64,000 nt of DNA from Trichostrongylus colubriformis (GCA_963978905.1 OZ022256.1:8601501-8665500), one strand, 5' to 3'; shown: positions 31,056 through 43,559, counted from the stretch's first letter. A program made the numbers and translations. Notes: generated from the sequence alone by a model not told the origin.

Positions 31056-31949
31056 TTAGGTTGTTCCAAAAGTCTTGTAGTATTTTTTTCGATTATCACT
31101 TTTTATTTTTTTTTCGTCCAACAAATAATAATTAGGCAACATCGTATTGACCATTGTTATCGGCAACCCTCTGCCCCCTCATAGGTAAATCGTTGATTCC
31201 CTCCTCCCAAAACTCTGGGTTCTGAGAATCGAAGAAGTCAGCGATCGCCTTAACAAGCATGTCATAATTAGCGAATTTTCTCTTGGTCAGGAAGGATTCA
31301 AGAGGATGGGTAAGATGGTGGTCAGAAGAGGCAATGTCTGGAGAGCATGGCCGGTGGGGCAGCACATCCCAGCCGAGCTCCAATAACTTGGCCTGGGAAC
31401 TTTTCACGAAATGGGGGCGAAATGGGAGCGGGCGTCGTCATGAAGAAGGATGATAGCGGACCCTTTTCGGCACTTTTCTCGAACAGCGACGGCGAGCTGC
31501 TGGAGCTGGTGGGTGCATACGGCAGCGATGACTGTCTCGCCTTGTACCAGCACCTCGCGGAAAAGCATTCCTTCCGCGTCCCAGAACCAGCACAGTCCCA
31601 AGCGTGGTTTGTCCTTCATGTCAATCTCGCCGTTGCTGAAGCTGATGAACCAGCGGCGCACGGTCACGTAGCTCACACATCCCTTGCCCAATGCAGCGCT
31701 GATGGAGTGGCAAGCTTCCGTCGTTTTGGTGCCGCAAGACCGCTCATAATAGATGACAACGCGAATTGGGTGGGTATCCACAACGGGCATTGTAGCTCTC
31801 TCCACGGAATCTGGTGGGTCAATATATATTTTCCTAGAAAGCTTAGGGAACGTTCTACCATATTCCTGAACCGCCTGGACCTGCCTCGAAGTGAACAAGA
31901 GTTACTGATTTTTTTGGAAAAATACTACAAGACTTTTGGAACAACCTAA
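31056..31949 (-). mobile_element. Internally deleted mariner, copy 1
   Basis: Inverted ends TTAGGTTGTTCCAAAAGTCT continuing TGTAGTATTTTT, 894 bp. TA precedes the left end; the right flank is TG, so one target copy has mutated. Its closest relative in the window is 59269-60092, which has the same ends and the same internal deletion. Confidence 0.92.
31132..31898 (-). pseudogene. Mariner transposase lacking the first catalytic region
   Basis: The first ORF (31404-31898) starts FTSRQVQAVQEYGRTF and includes VRRWFISFSNGEIDMKDKPR. It then jumps directly to FREVLVQGETVIAAV and LLHDDARSH (second Asp). The second ORF (31132-31407), in another frame, holds LLELGWDVLPHRPCSPD, SSDHHL (third Asp) and the tail. 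The TGDEKW region is absent. The deletion joins the HTH domain to the middle of the catalytic domain. Confidence 0.88.
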
Positions 31950-31950
31950 T

Positions 31951-33939
31951 GCCTAGTGGAAGTGCCAGCAATTGTAACAACATGACGACCACCCTCCTCC
32001 AGTTTTAATCGACGCTTTTTTACTAACACCGTTTTATTGTGCACAGTTCAGCTGGTTATACATCGAAATTCGTTTATTGCCTAATATCTCAGCTTGACAT
32101 CGTTACCGCTGCTATGTCCCATTGCAAATATTTTTGACAACATCATGCTACTTTGTCCCATGCAAGCAAGAAACTTTTTTTCCTATCAACATCTCGGAGC
32201 TGGACTAGCCTGATAAAAAATCCATGACTCGATCATGGCACGGCGATAGCCTTTATACCCCACGACACATTCATCTGACTCGAGAACGATGCTGCTGCGT
32301 GCGCTCCTTTGATATATATTTATTACACGAGGTAGAGCTCATGTGGGATGTGAGTTAAACAGAACCGTAGTACTAACTATCCAATGAATGAACGAAAAAA
32401 AAACCTTCAATGTAGAACAAAGAAAGACAAAAAATGGAACATTGCAATCACAAAGGAAGTGAGAACTGCGAGAAAAAAAAAAGAAAAAAACAGGTAGAAA
32501 CGTGAAGCTGAATCAAGGTAGCATAACAAGATACTCTACGGAACCAAGTGACGGTCGACTGAATTTTTGAAAGCTTGTACACTCACTGGAAGGGCTACAG
32601 ATCTGGCAAGTTTAAAATAGTCCCTGCCAGCTCTTAATGTAAAGAAATGGTACTTTAAATTGCGTTTAGCTCGCGGAATCAGACGTTTAATGGGATCACC
32701 TCTGGTAACAGTGGACCGTGCAGTACAAAACTGATCAGGATTGAGACCGCAATAACCGTGAATAATTTTAAAATCTCCGATTTTCTGAGTTTCTTTTTCT
32801 CTCCGAAAAATTTCTGAATTCCGGATCTTTTAATGATGTTGCAACAAGACGTTTCTTCATTTTTCCTGTGAATTTACGCCATAAACTTCATATCTTCCGA
32901 CAACCTATCATTATCACACCTCCCATCATTCTCAGCAATTTCCATCCCCTCTCGCAGTTTTGCTGATTGTCACCACTCGAAACCGAGTCTATAGTCTAGA
33001 CAGCAGGAAACTCAAATTGTCCCTCAACCGATACAGGCCTAATTTCATTTTAGCTTCCATAAATTGCTGTGTCTCACATTATCACATCGTCCCCCCCCCC
33101 CTCTCCCATTATTAATGAATGCGGAAGTGAGATATCGACATTTGATGGTTCCCCCCTTTGATGTCAACGTGAGAGAAATGATAACGGAACCTTTTCGAAG
33201 CCTCACATTAAGGTTTTTTGTGAATCATTCTAATTATTCCATTCTATTGGACCAATGGCATCGTCCTTCGTCTATTGAACATTATGGGTTGTCACCTCCA
33301 CAGAATGGATCCATACAAGCTCTGAGAATGGGGCAAGTGTTCTGGTGATTGGTATGGGCTCAGGTCACCCATGATTGGGATTGTTCACAAGGCGCTTGAT
33401 TTACTACTTCTCATCTCGGAACTGGCTACGCAGCTGGTGTACTTCTGTCAATAATGAAGGTCAAAGCATGTGGTCAGATAATTTTGAACTTAAATTTCCA
33501 ATAAAGCTAGATGTATATTATAAATAGTTAAGTTGTAACATCTCCCATTAAATATAAGCTCGAGCTGGAAGCAAATAATATTTTTAGAAAAGTTGCAAAC
33601 TAGTTATTGTAAAAATAAATAGTAAGTCTGATCATAATGTGAATTTCCTCGTGCCCATAGTAGATTTTCCGCCACGCAACACTGCTGACCTGACTATCGA
33701 ACACTGGTCGGAGCACTTGCACATCACCGGGAGTGGACCTATGTCATGCCTCTACAGATAACGGAAGTGGGGTAATGAAGATGAGCAGGACTGGCAACGA
33801 TGTTTTCTGCAAATGAAAAGATTAGTCATGAACAGATAATCTGTAGCGAAATTCGCATCAGAAAGCGGGCGTTCGCGGTCTTCGTCGCGATCTCATCGAA
33901 CTACAGCTTATCGCTGGGCGAGTTGCTGCGACGGCAGGG
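31951..33939. other. Intergenic DNA
   Basis: No supported gene. It includes A-rich stretches near 32395-32490 and a poly-C run near 33090-33100. Confidence 0.4.
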
Positions 33940-34400
33940 CAAGGTTCGTGTATGGGTGGCAAAGACCCCCGCCATCTGCGTCTACCCTTTAGAGCGGTCA
34001 TGATGCAGAGAGGTGATGAAAGTTCTCAAAATTCTTTAAGAAACTGCTTTCGGCGTCAATCAATCCCTTCTCGGGATGCGCCGCACATTCTATTTCCATT
34101 CATAATCGTGGTAGCTGGTGATTGTAATGTGGCATATATGTATTGTACAATGACTTGCAGTGGCCAGCTGATGTACAAGTCAGTGCCTTTATCCTCCCAG
34201 ACGAGTCTGGTACCAATTTATCGACCCCGAAGGGATGAAAAGTCTGTGTTGGCCTGGGTGGGCGTTGATGCGGGATTTGATCCCCGCAACATGAGAGAGG
34301 GGTGGCGCCACCTGTCACTACACCATCTCCGCCCTTGCAAGAAATGTAGTGAACAGACATTTCTTTTCTCAGCGTTTTCGGGTGTTTCATCCAGTTTTTT
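33940..34400 (+). repeat. Dispersed repeat R1, longest copy
   Basis: Ordered motifs: CATCTGCGTCTACCC, GATGCAGAGAGGTGATGAAAG, GGGATGCGCCGC, CATTCATAATCGTGGTAGC, TGTACAATGACTTGC, GACGAGTCTGGTACCAATTT, GGGCGTTGATGCGGGATTTG, GTCACTACACCATCTCCGCC, then TTTCTTTTCTCAGCGTTTTC. This gives the best view of the R1 consensus order. The ORFs it generates are not conserved in the other copies. Confidence 0.65.
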
Positions 34401-34548
34401 CGCTACCTGCCGTACATAGCTGCTCGTTCCTATTTGCTACAATCGGGAAAAATTATCTCTACTCCACAGAAAAAGTAAAACTAGACCGAAAATCTCCTTT
34501 TACGCAACACTTATAGATTACGAGTCATCATATGGTAAATAATCTCTA

Positions 34549-36274
34549 ATGTCTACGTACGGCCCAATAGAGTGCTTGAATCCCAGGGATGTAGCCTTAA
34601 ATATACCCCTACAGCGTCAGCGACAAATATGTCGTGGGAATCAGCTGATAAACGTCAATCATCAAATTACCCAGCCGTGTGTTTTTGAATTTACACGACG
34701 GCCGCTTTGTGATACAAAGCACACAGGAACGGAGGCTATTACCAATAAAGGAAAAACGACGTCGAAAGACCCGAAAGCAGTGGTCCATTGTGCGAGGGTA
34801 GCCTCGCTTTTGGACGAGTTTTCCGGTTACTGCCTTCGTTCAAATAAGGTATTGTTCAGATTTGGCGATTCAGGCGGAAGGAAAATAATATCGACGCGCG
34901 ATTCGTATCATTCGCCCAGTTTCATCCTTTTCGCCTGAATCACGTTCTATGAACATCGTCTAATTATGCACCTATCAATGCAGCCATCATATATTACATA
35001 ATTTTATTTTATTTTATTTCAAGCCACTATAGAACCACCAACCACTTAAGCATAGGTGGCACTATTTTCACTTGCTGCTTAATTTTCTTATTTTCGTTAA
35101 TTCTGATGCCTGGGGGCTGCTGACACTTATGCTCTAGTGAGTAAACCAACAGTCATGTTCTTTTCGAGAGTTTTCTCGACCTGATCGCATGAAGTGAACT
35201 TGGCAATAAAACAATTTTGCACTTCTTAATCGCTCTAGGCTATGTAATTGCCACATTTTCCCTTGCATTTCAAAGAAGGAAACATTAGAAAGCATCCTGA
35301 CGTTGAGTGACACTGTCAGCTAGTTAGTGAGCAACTCTCCTCTTATGGAGCAGTAAAGGTGGTGATGAAATAATCGAACCCATTAGGAGAAGTGGTCGAG
35401 ATGGTAGAAAAGGGAAGTCACTTCAATTGTTTGATGAAATTCCTGATATCCTCCTTCGGTTTGCGAAAAAGAAGAAACACTCTTCATTCACTGTGCGGTA
35501 TGATGTGATTTTCAGTGTGCTATTTCTGTTCGGATCCGAATACTCAACTAGGAATATGGGCGATTCATCACGCGATATACGGTGAATGAGAAACCGAGGA
35601 AGTTTTTCAAAAACCAAGACAATTCCTTTTCCCGATAACGAGCAACAGTCACGCAATTTGGAGATAAAAAAGAGAGATGTTGCAATTTTGAAAGAGCCTT
35701 ATTTAAAAGAAAAATATCAGGCCGCTTGAAAGCTCACGCAGCCTCGAATGCTTCACTTTCTGAACTACTTTTTTACTACTTCCTTAGGGTCACCTATACC
35801 GTAGTGAAGCACTCTTCTCCTCTCTCCTCGTTCTATCCAAACATGGTAACAATTGTGCCCCAGAAGTAAATCTGCTCTACATCATCTCTCTATCTTCTTC
35901 TGCGGCACACAAACGATGAAAATGAAAATAGCGGCTGTATTATGTCCGTCCGTGGTTGCTTTGATTCAGCATGGCTTCGTAGATCCCGGCCAAAACAATA
36001 CGGTTGCAAAGTACTGTAAGGAGCTTGCGACATCCAAACTGCAGATCATGAGCTCAGTATTGGCTAATGGGAACGAAACTATTTTTTTCACCATAATACA
36101 TGCGCAACAAATCTCAAAAACTGGAATGAGCGGCCTACGAAACTTTGCAGGATCCGCCATGCTCATCTGATCTCGTTGTTTCAGTTACCATTTTTTTCAA
36201 GAGCAGGACAACTTGTCTCGGAGATACTTCAAGACCCAACACGATCCTGAAGTAATTCGCAACGAATTCATCGT
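34549..36274. other. Intergenic DNA with unassigned ORFs
   Basis: Holds plus-strand ORFs of 129 aa (34549-34938) and 105 aa (35853-36170) without recognisable domains, and a TTTTA-rich patch near 35000-35020. Neither has supporting splice or start context, so neither is called as a gene. Confidence 0.35.
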
Positions 36275-36430
36275 CTCTAGATCCTATACCTATATATATC
36301 TTAATCTATGTATCATGTATATCTATATCTATGTATATATATATCTACATCTATGTATCATGTATATCTATATCTATGTATATCTATATCTATCTATGTA
36401 TATCTATATCTATGTATCTACATATATCTG
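36275..36430. repeat. Interrupted (TATC/TATG)n microsatellite
   Basis: TATATCTATATCTATGTATA-type units dominate. The longer block ATCTATGTATCATGTATATC recurs, giving a higher-order repeat of roughly 55-60 bp. Confidence 0.9.
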
Positions 36431-38034
36431 GGTAACCAGAACAATCATTAGATCCACATAGTTCTGAGTAACCGGAATGTTCACTTGATCAATACTTGTT
36501 GATGGAAAAAACTGTTAATTATTGCGGTTCTTAATGATTGATGAAAATTCGTGTGAGCCGAGATATGTACAATTGAGGTCAAAGGTCGGAAACTGCAAGA
36601 ACTTTCCTCGCTTTCAATACTTGTTACCGTTTTTGGAAACCGACTACGTCCCACGGTCCTTATTGTTCAGTGTAAAAAAGGCTATTCGGCATCCAAAAGT
36701 GAAGCTGTCAAAATAGCTGGAAGTTCCTAGGCGCTGCCGTTCGCTATAAGCTCGTCATCCCATCGTTTTTCAATAGAAGCGATTTCCTCCTGTTCATCAT
36801 TTATGCCATCGCTGGCAGCCTGAATCTACAAGAGAGAAATTCGGAGTCCGTGATGGGGAGCAGTATTTACTTTTGAATACTTTATAGAGCACTGCTGACC
36901 TTCATTCTGTGGTCACTCGTTGCGATTTCTACTCTTCCTTTGAAATTGCATCACCTATTCCACGTACCGTATGCTCTACCACATAGGCGACAATCCAGCG
37001 CTCTTGAAAAATATTCCAGAATTCACGCATGATATGAATTCGCGACCATTTCTGTGGTGTGTACCGTAAGCCAAAAAGAAAGAAGCCTTCCACTCACATA
37101 GCAAATTAAAAAATCCACTTTCCGTGAAGGACTCCTTTAGCTGCTCCGGAAGATGTAGCGACGAAGAAAAGCAGAGCTGGAAACGATATTTTCCGTATGC
37201 CACAAAAAGATAATTTAGGGTAATATACTTTTTAAAAATCGCTCCGTTGGAGTTTCTATCGGGAATCCATATCTCTTCACTTCGAGATACAGCATTAGTG
37301 GCCGACCTGCTGCAATGGCGAGACAACGTCTACGGTCTACAGCACTAGTCACTGGGAGGTAGGTGCAGACAGTGAAAGGTTATGCTGGCTGGCTAGCTCA
37401 ACTTTTGTGCCTGCGTCTACCTCCCAGTGGCTAGTGATGTAGAGGGGTAAAAGGGCAATGGCGAAAATGGGGTCCTACTTCTCAGGTTTCTAACCGTTTT
37501 ATCCAGTTCTTTCTTTGCTGTCCCATTGCCTTTGTAGCGCTTAAATCTTCATATTCCACGACCATACAAAATAGCCGTGCCCTCTCCTGGTCCTTGAGTG
37601 AACCGATCACCAGTCACATCAATATTCCTTAGCCGTATGTTTTATTGCTCTCATCCTGACGGAAACGCCATTACTGCTTACCATTCTATGAAGGTCACAT
37701 TATAAGGTGAGCAACGTTGCTAGGCATGAGACCACTTACATATATCATTTATATATTTATTCCCTAACAATGTTTGACAGTATTAGACAACATGGCACTC
37801 TTTTCCACTACCAATTTCGAAGTCGCTTTTTAACACAAATGTATCGCTCTCATTTGTACCAAACATGATGTGAATGGAGCACATTAACCGTGCGTCTATG
37901 ACCTGAAATCGCAAATGGTGGATCCACCCTCACCACGAAGTTTTACGACTTCTACATCAAGTAGGCGTGCATAGCTCCTATAAAATTCTTCCGCAAGAAG
38001 TATGAAAAGCACCTTGTGTTTATTTTTTCCTCAG
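36431..38034. other. Intergenic DNA
   Basis: Includes a hairpin repeat at 37333-37441 and an R1-related segment at about 37395-37520 (TGCGTCTACCTCCCAGTGG, then TCCTACTTCTCAGGTTTCTA). No gene supported. Confidence 0.4.
37333..37441. repeat. Imperfect inverted repeat
   Basis: CTACAGCACTAGTCACTGGG-AGGTAG at the left is mirrored by CTACCTCCCAGTGGCTAGTGATGTAG at the right. The loop (37360-37415) contains GGCTGGCTAGCTCAAC. The right half belongs to R1. Confidence 0.6.
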
Positions 38035-38622
38035 TAATTTCAGACGATTCCATAGCGTACATTTCAGAAGGAGAACGACCGTGCCATGTAATTGCCGTCT
38101 CCGCTGGAGCGTTCGTCGTGAGTTACAGGCTACCATCCTGGTTGGAAACACCTTTTTGGTATGATATCTCGAAGTTAATCTGCCAACCAAACACCATGTC
38201 GTAAGAAATCGCGGCTTTCTGATTCATTTAAGACTGAATAAGTACCGGCCCTCATTTTTAAGGCGTCCTGTAGTCTCTGCCATGACTACAATGCGATGAT
38301 TACATTGAGCATAGTATCGTGGAATGTATTTCATATTAATGCGGTGGTTTCAGTGTCGCATGGCTATCCTATGGAAATGAATTGCCTACATTTGAATTAC
38401 TTTCGTTTCGGTAAAGTTTTTATTTGATTAATGCTCCGCCCATGAGAGCTGTGCACATGCCATCCACGATTAAGTGATGACACGTCCTGCCCGATATCTC
38501 TGCTGTAAGTTTTAACTCAAATTCGAATTCATCCATGTATTTCTTCAGAATGTGGCTGAAATCATTTCAGAACACTTTACATGCATTGAACAGTGGAAGT
38601 TATTGCAAGTTGCGGGACCTTC
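38035..38622 (+). CDS. Two possible exons of an unidentified gene
   Basis: Exon A (38035-38117) follows a strong acceptor (TATTTTTTCCTCAG) and ends at GTGAGT. It reads DSIAYISEGERPCHVIAVSA followed by GAFV. Exon B (38549-38622) follows TTTCTTCAG and ends at GTAAAT. It reads NVAEIISEHFTCIEQWKLLQ followed by VAGP. The A-B junction is phase 0 on both sides. No family was recognised and no other exons were found. A 425-bp MITE lies 250 bp downstream. Confidence 0.3.
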
Positions 38623-38868
38623 GTAAATTTCAGGATGAACTTTATGTACATGCTTACCGTTTCCTGCCTATACAGCGATAGGAGCGGAATCGGTGGAGAA
38701 AATTCAAAGCTTGCTGCTGAGCCTTTCTAGAGTAAAAGCACCTGCACAGCCAGTAGCAATAGATCCCGCCCGTCATCTGTAATATATGTACACCCTAAGA
38801 AAATTTCTTTTTAGCTTGCAATTTTCCGCATTCTTTGGAAAATCGTGATTCAGAAATTCATGCCTTAA

Positions 38869-39293
38869 AGGAATCGTCCACGGAAAATGAGTTTTTGTGT
38901 TACCCATATGTTTATGTTGTATTTGCTTAATGTTGGTCTCATGCAAAATTTCACGCGAAAAAATGTGAATGTGGCTGAGATACAGCACCACAAAGTGCGG
39001 TCCCAGTGGGCGGGGCCTCCGTGTAAAAGCCTCGTCCCGTCTTCCGCCGCCGTTGGGAACGGAGAGTGGGACTGTTTACGAAACTTTCTGGTCCTACAAT
39101 GCGTCTCCGACCACGGCGGACGACGGAACGAGGCTTTTCTCTTAGGCCCCGCCCACTGGGACCGCACTTTGTGGTGCTGTATCTCAGCCAGATCCGCATT
39201 TTTTCGCGTGAAATTTTGCATGAGGCCCACATTAGGCAAATACAACATAAACGTATGGGTAACACAAAAACTCATTTTCCGTGGACGATTCCT
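38869..39293. mobile_element. 425-bp hairpin MITE at a TTAA site, copy 2
   Basis: Same length, ends and TTAA flanks (38865-38868 and 39294-39297) as the element at 14221-14645. The arms are highly similar and the GC-rich centre differs. Two equally long copies show that this is a defined mobile family, not random palindromes. Confidence 0.88.
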
Positions 39294-39804
39294 TTAAGGG
39301 ATGAATGGTGACTATTGCACACCATTCGTCCCTTTACTCTTGATAGTTCATGCAATATTTTACAAGCTTAAAATGTTCGAGCACTAAGGAAAAACTATAT
39401 TTGACAAAAAACGGCGTAACTATGTACTCACTTAAATAACCAGTCGGAGAAGGGTTTTGACTCCAAAAATGTTTGCGACAGCTTAGCGCTCACTTTAGGC
39501 TGGGAGAAGAAGGCGAACTCCTGTACTCTGTGGAAACTAGGATGCAATGAATAAGCCAGCGTCGACAGCATTTGCGCCGGAGCATTGTAGGTGCAATGGC
39601 AAATGTGTACCGCTACTATTTGTGATATCTTTGAGTTTTTCTTTGTCAGTGTGAGAGAATTGTATGTGGGATGGTGAATAACTGGACGCACAAACTTCAT
39701 AGTTGGACCTGTAAACCTACAGTTTTATCAGGGATTTCAATATTCTTGACCGTAGTATTGATATCAAATCAAAAAACAGAGATAAAGTTTCTGGCGCAAA
39801 TCAA

Positions 39805-40068
39805 TTTCTCGTAGGGATGCACCGTTCTTGTTCCATTCAGAATCGTGGTAGCAGGGGAACGCGATTGGGCCTATATAACGACTTGCGGGAGCCAGCCGAT
39901 GTAAATGTCGGTGCTTTTGTCATCCTAAACAAATTAGGTACCAATTCACCTACCCTGCAGGCATGGAGAGCTCGCTTCGTCTGCTGGGGGCATTGATGCG
40001 AGATTGATCCCATACCATGAGGGAGAAAATGCGCGCCACCTGTCCCTACACCAACTCCGCCCATTAGC
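39805..40068 (+). repeat. Dispersed repeat R1, copy
   Basis: GGGATGCACCGTTCTTG, TTCAGAATCGTGGTAGC, CTATATAACGACTTGCGGGAG, GTACCAATTCACC, GGGCATTGATGCGAGATTGATCC and CTGTCCCTACACCAACTCCGCCC appear in the same order as in 33940-34400. Confidence 0.6.
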
Positions 40069-40689
40069 GGCCTTAATACTAGTTTGATATTGTTTTTAGT
40101 GATACTTGAATTTTACTGCACATTTGGTCTTTCATGGACAATATCTAAGTGAAAAAAATTTCAGTGGAGAAGTTTTATTTTGCGACCGTTCACTGGGCTT
40201 TTATTATGCTATTAACTAGTAATTTCCTTATCCATTAGGCTATTTTTGGAATTCGCTGCCGTGTAATACTCATTTATGATGAGGAGTGATCAATGAGGCA
40301 GGTAACCTGAAATAGCTACGTATAATCAATGCTAATAATAGGGGATCAAACTCAAATTGCCACTTCAAAAATACTGATAAACACACATGAAGTGCCATGT
40401 TTACATGCACGTAGGTGATTTCCAGCGAACTCACTAAGAACCTTTGAGAGGTCGACATATTATACTGTGATCGTAATCATCGACTTTTGTGTGGAGGGCT
40501 GTAAATGGGTAATGGAACACCGACGGTTGGGTGGTGCTTCAGAGTGAAAATTCATAGAGCCACTGGTAAAGCCGATGATGACCAGCGATGTTTTATTCAG
40601 TGGTAGTGGGTACCGAATAGTTCACAGAAAAAGCAATGGACGGACGACCTGCACATTAGAGGCGCTATATGTACTTGACCTCTAAAACA

Positions 40690-41190
40690 TCTCCTTTCAG
40701 AGGATATCCAGGACACACTTACATACATACGATGTCCTCAGCTCGCGCGTCGCAACGAAAAACCGTGCCCCAACGCTATGAAGCCTATTCACTACTGTTC
40801 AACTGCAAGGTTAACTATTCTACAGATACCAAATAAAGCATCTCCTCACGGAAGAATGACTCTTGTGAGTATATCTTTCAAGACCCATTTACACATGACA
40901 TCCTTAGCTCGTGAGCCGCAACGCAAAATCCTGTCCTAATGCTATAGAGCCTATTCACTATTCAGCTGCGAACTGTTCACAGTTCTACAGATACGGACCA
41001 TTCCTCATTCCTATTGAGCTGCGAAAAGCTCACAATTTTGCAGATAAGAAACCATCTCCTCACAGAAGATGTGCGCCGCAGGGCATAATCCTGTCCTAAT
41101 GCTATAATCCCTATTCACCCAGCCGGGAAAGGATCACAATCTCTGCGGATGCCAATTGAACAACCTCCTCACAGAAGCATTGCCTGTTGT
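40690..41190. repeat. Diverged tandem array, roughly 160-170-bp period
   Basis: GCAACG(C)AAAA-CCGTGCC-CAACGCTAT near 40750, GCAACGCAAAATCCTGTCCTAATGCTAT near 40918 and GGGCATAATCCTGTCCTAATGCTAT near 41080 mark three units. CATCTCCTCAC-GAAGA-TG and CCTATTCAC recur in register. Confidence 0.75.
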
Positions 41191-41559
41191 GAGTATATGG
41201 AGCGGCTTGTAGGTAAACAAGGCAGTGACGGAGCAGTTTCATCACCTGAGTAATGCCGTGCAAAGCAATGCTCAGTGATCCAGCAGCCTTTATGGGAAAG
41301 GTGTTTATCACTGAGTGTCGCTTTTTCGTATGGTTCAGTGGACACCCACGCAGCTCATGATCGTGACGTCAACATCAAAAATGAACGATTTCACATCGTC
41401 GCACCTGTCTGATATGCGTCAGAGGCGTGGTCACAAGGATAGAGTCATGACAAGGGACCAACTTCCCTCCTTTTTCTCCCTGGCGTTAACTTCGTGCAGT
41501 CATATAGCCCGCGAATTTTGTCATACGTCACCATTTCTTCCTGTCTGGAAGGAGGGGGG

Positions 41560-41595
41560 GACGGGGGAGGGGGGGGGGAAGGAGGAGGGAGATTC
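41560..41595. repeat. G-rich tract
   Basis: GGAGGGGGGGACGGGGGAGGGGGGGGGAAGG-type purine run in a larger plus-strand ORF that it helps keep open. Confidence 0.8.
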
Positions 41596-42054
41596 ACCGC
41601 TGTGGCTCGGTATCAGTTAGAACTTCTCGATGACATCCTTCTATTTCTCCTTTGGACTTTCTAAGGTAGCCTGTCAGAAGCTTCGTACTCTAGAGCTTCT
41701 CTCATCGGACCATCTAGCCTTCTAGGCTCGTGCATCCTCCCATGCTCCCTCACCTTCAGCTGGAAGGGAGACGATTGCATGACCGCTCCCACGTCTTCTG
41801 TCCTGACCATGTCGAGCCCTGCCTAGCATGCTCATTTCAGCATCCATTTTTCAACTGGGTGAGTTGCCTTCCATGTATCCTTTTATGGATCGGCATTCGC
41901 TCACGTACAGGACTGCGTGCCTTACCATCGATCAGTATACCTTGTGCTCGAGCGTTCTTGAGCACTGCGACGGATGGTTTGCAGAAGTCTCTCTTCATTT
42001 TTACTTTGCCTCATTTATTCGAGACTTCACTCTCCGATCCACAGCACAAACCTA

Positions 42055-42172
42055 ATCAGGAGGGATGGAAGGCTTGGTTGTTGGACGGGCATTGATAGGA
42101 GATGTGATCCGCGAACCAAGAGATTGGGAGTGCGCGCCGCTAGCCACTCCATCACCTATGTATGTGATCCGC
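42055..42172 (+). repeat. Dispersed repeat R1, partial copy
   Basis: GGAGGGATGGAAGGCTTGGTTG, GACGGGCATTGATAGGAGATGTGATCC, GGGAGTGCGCGCC and CACTCCATCACC correspond to the 3' half of R1. Confidence 0.5.
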
Positions 42173-42174
42173 CG

Positions 42175-43309
42175 TGAAACGTTTCAGTTCCTACTTTGCA
42201 GCAGCCCTCTACTTGCTCCTTTGCCTTAGCTACCTGTCTGGGACCTGCAGGATGCATCTCTGACTGGCTTTCTGAAAATTGCTCAGCAAACTCCCCCCCC
42301 CCTCTCCTCTTTCTTGCACCCGTTGACTAAAAATTGGTTCAGTAAATTCAGCCAAGGAATTCCTTGGACATTTCTTGCCTTTTACCAAACTTGATATCCC
42401 GCCCTTTCCAAATGCAACTCGGGGTTGTGTCGCTTCGATCCTCTGCGCAGCGCGGAATCGTTGCGTTAAAATTTAAGATCGAAATCAGTCTTGCAGTAAC
42501 AAATAATGACTCCCGTACGGTCTCGCATTGTCGCACATGTGTTCGTAACTGAGCAGTTGCTGCAGGCTCTGAATGTATTATATGCGTTCCCCTCTCCCCA
42601 AATGGCTGCCAAGAGTTGGGCTGTTCTCCCCGGGTTCGAGCTTGTTTTCAAGGGAAATCTTTGGAAAAGCGATTCCCCCTTCAGAGGGATTTTCCTTGAC
42701 ACAATGTTTGACCGTAGTGCCGACACTCCATCCCTTGGCCGCTCTGGATTTTCCTTGACACTTCAAAAGGAAGATCGATTTTCACGAATTCCCCTCGATA
42801 CCAAGCTCCGGAAAAAGGAAAGTGGTATTTTTCTTGGAATTTCCAAGTTACATAATTTCCGGTACCACTCTTTCCCCTTTGAAATTACATGAAAGTTACG
42901 GCTTCCCCTTCTCGGAAACTGTCGTCCTTGATTGTGCTATACCAGATCCATATCCCCCAAAAAAGTTCGGTAATAGATGACAATCATACCACTGCAATCC
43001 AGCACAAAGTATGAGAAAATATTGACGACTTTTTTTAGTCCGCCCCACAATTTCCTCTGCAGTGCATGGGTTCGCTTCAAAGGTGAGCTAATGTCGAGGA
43101 TCTGCGAGAAAATCTCTGAAATATGGAACCCCTCGAACCTCAAAAACGACCATCCACTCTCTAAGCCTAAATACAACCCCCTCCTGCTGTTTTGACGATT
43201 TTCTGGACCTGCTTTGCACTCTAGCTGTAGCCGCTCTTAAAAAGTTGATGCTGTAATTCTGCAATTGCACTTTTAAAGGCAGCTTTCGGGAAAATTCGGA
43301 CGAAAAGTA
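42175..43309. other. Intergenic DNA with local inverted repeats
   Basis: A poly-C run lies near 42293-42303 and a small hairpin at about 42815-42880 (GGAAAGTGGTA against TACCACTCTTTCC). The 128-aa plus ORF at 42506-42892 shows no domain and overlaps these repeats. Confidence 0.35.
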
Positions 43310-43490
43310 TAAGAAGTAGTGAATATGAAAGCCAAGACGCCTAGTAACAGGAAAGTGGAGAAAAAACGAATGGAAGTGGCCAAAAACCCAAGAAATAGAA
43401 CCCCTTCCCACCATTGGTTCTGGGCGCGGACGACCTTTCCGTCAAGACGCGGGTAGTCCGCATAGGTTTTCCACTGGCATTACCAAGACG
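43310..43490 (-). repeat. R1-associated dispersed segment
   Basis: ATATGAAAGCCAAGACGCCTAGTAA, then AACGAATGGAAGTGGCC-AAAACCCAAGAAATAG and CCTTCCCACC. Closely parallels the minus-strand sequence at 4925-5000. Confidence 0.55.
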
Positions 43491-43559
43491 TAAGCATGAA
43501 GGGATGTTCGGAAATGCGACAGCATCTATTTTCATGTGGTCAGTTTCAAGCTAAAAGTG

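Noticed and set aside
42506..42892. 128-aa ORF with overlapping ORFs on the other strand
   Set aside because: Overlaps local inverted repeats and matches no family; likely open by chance.
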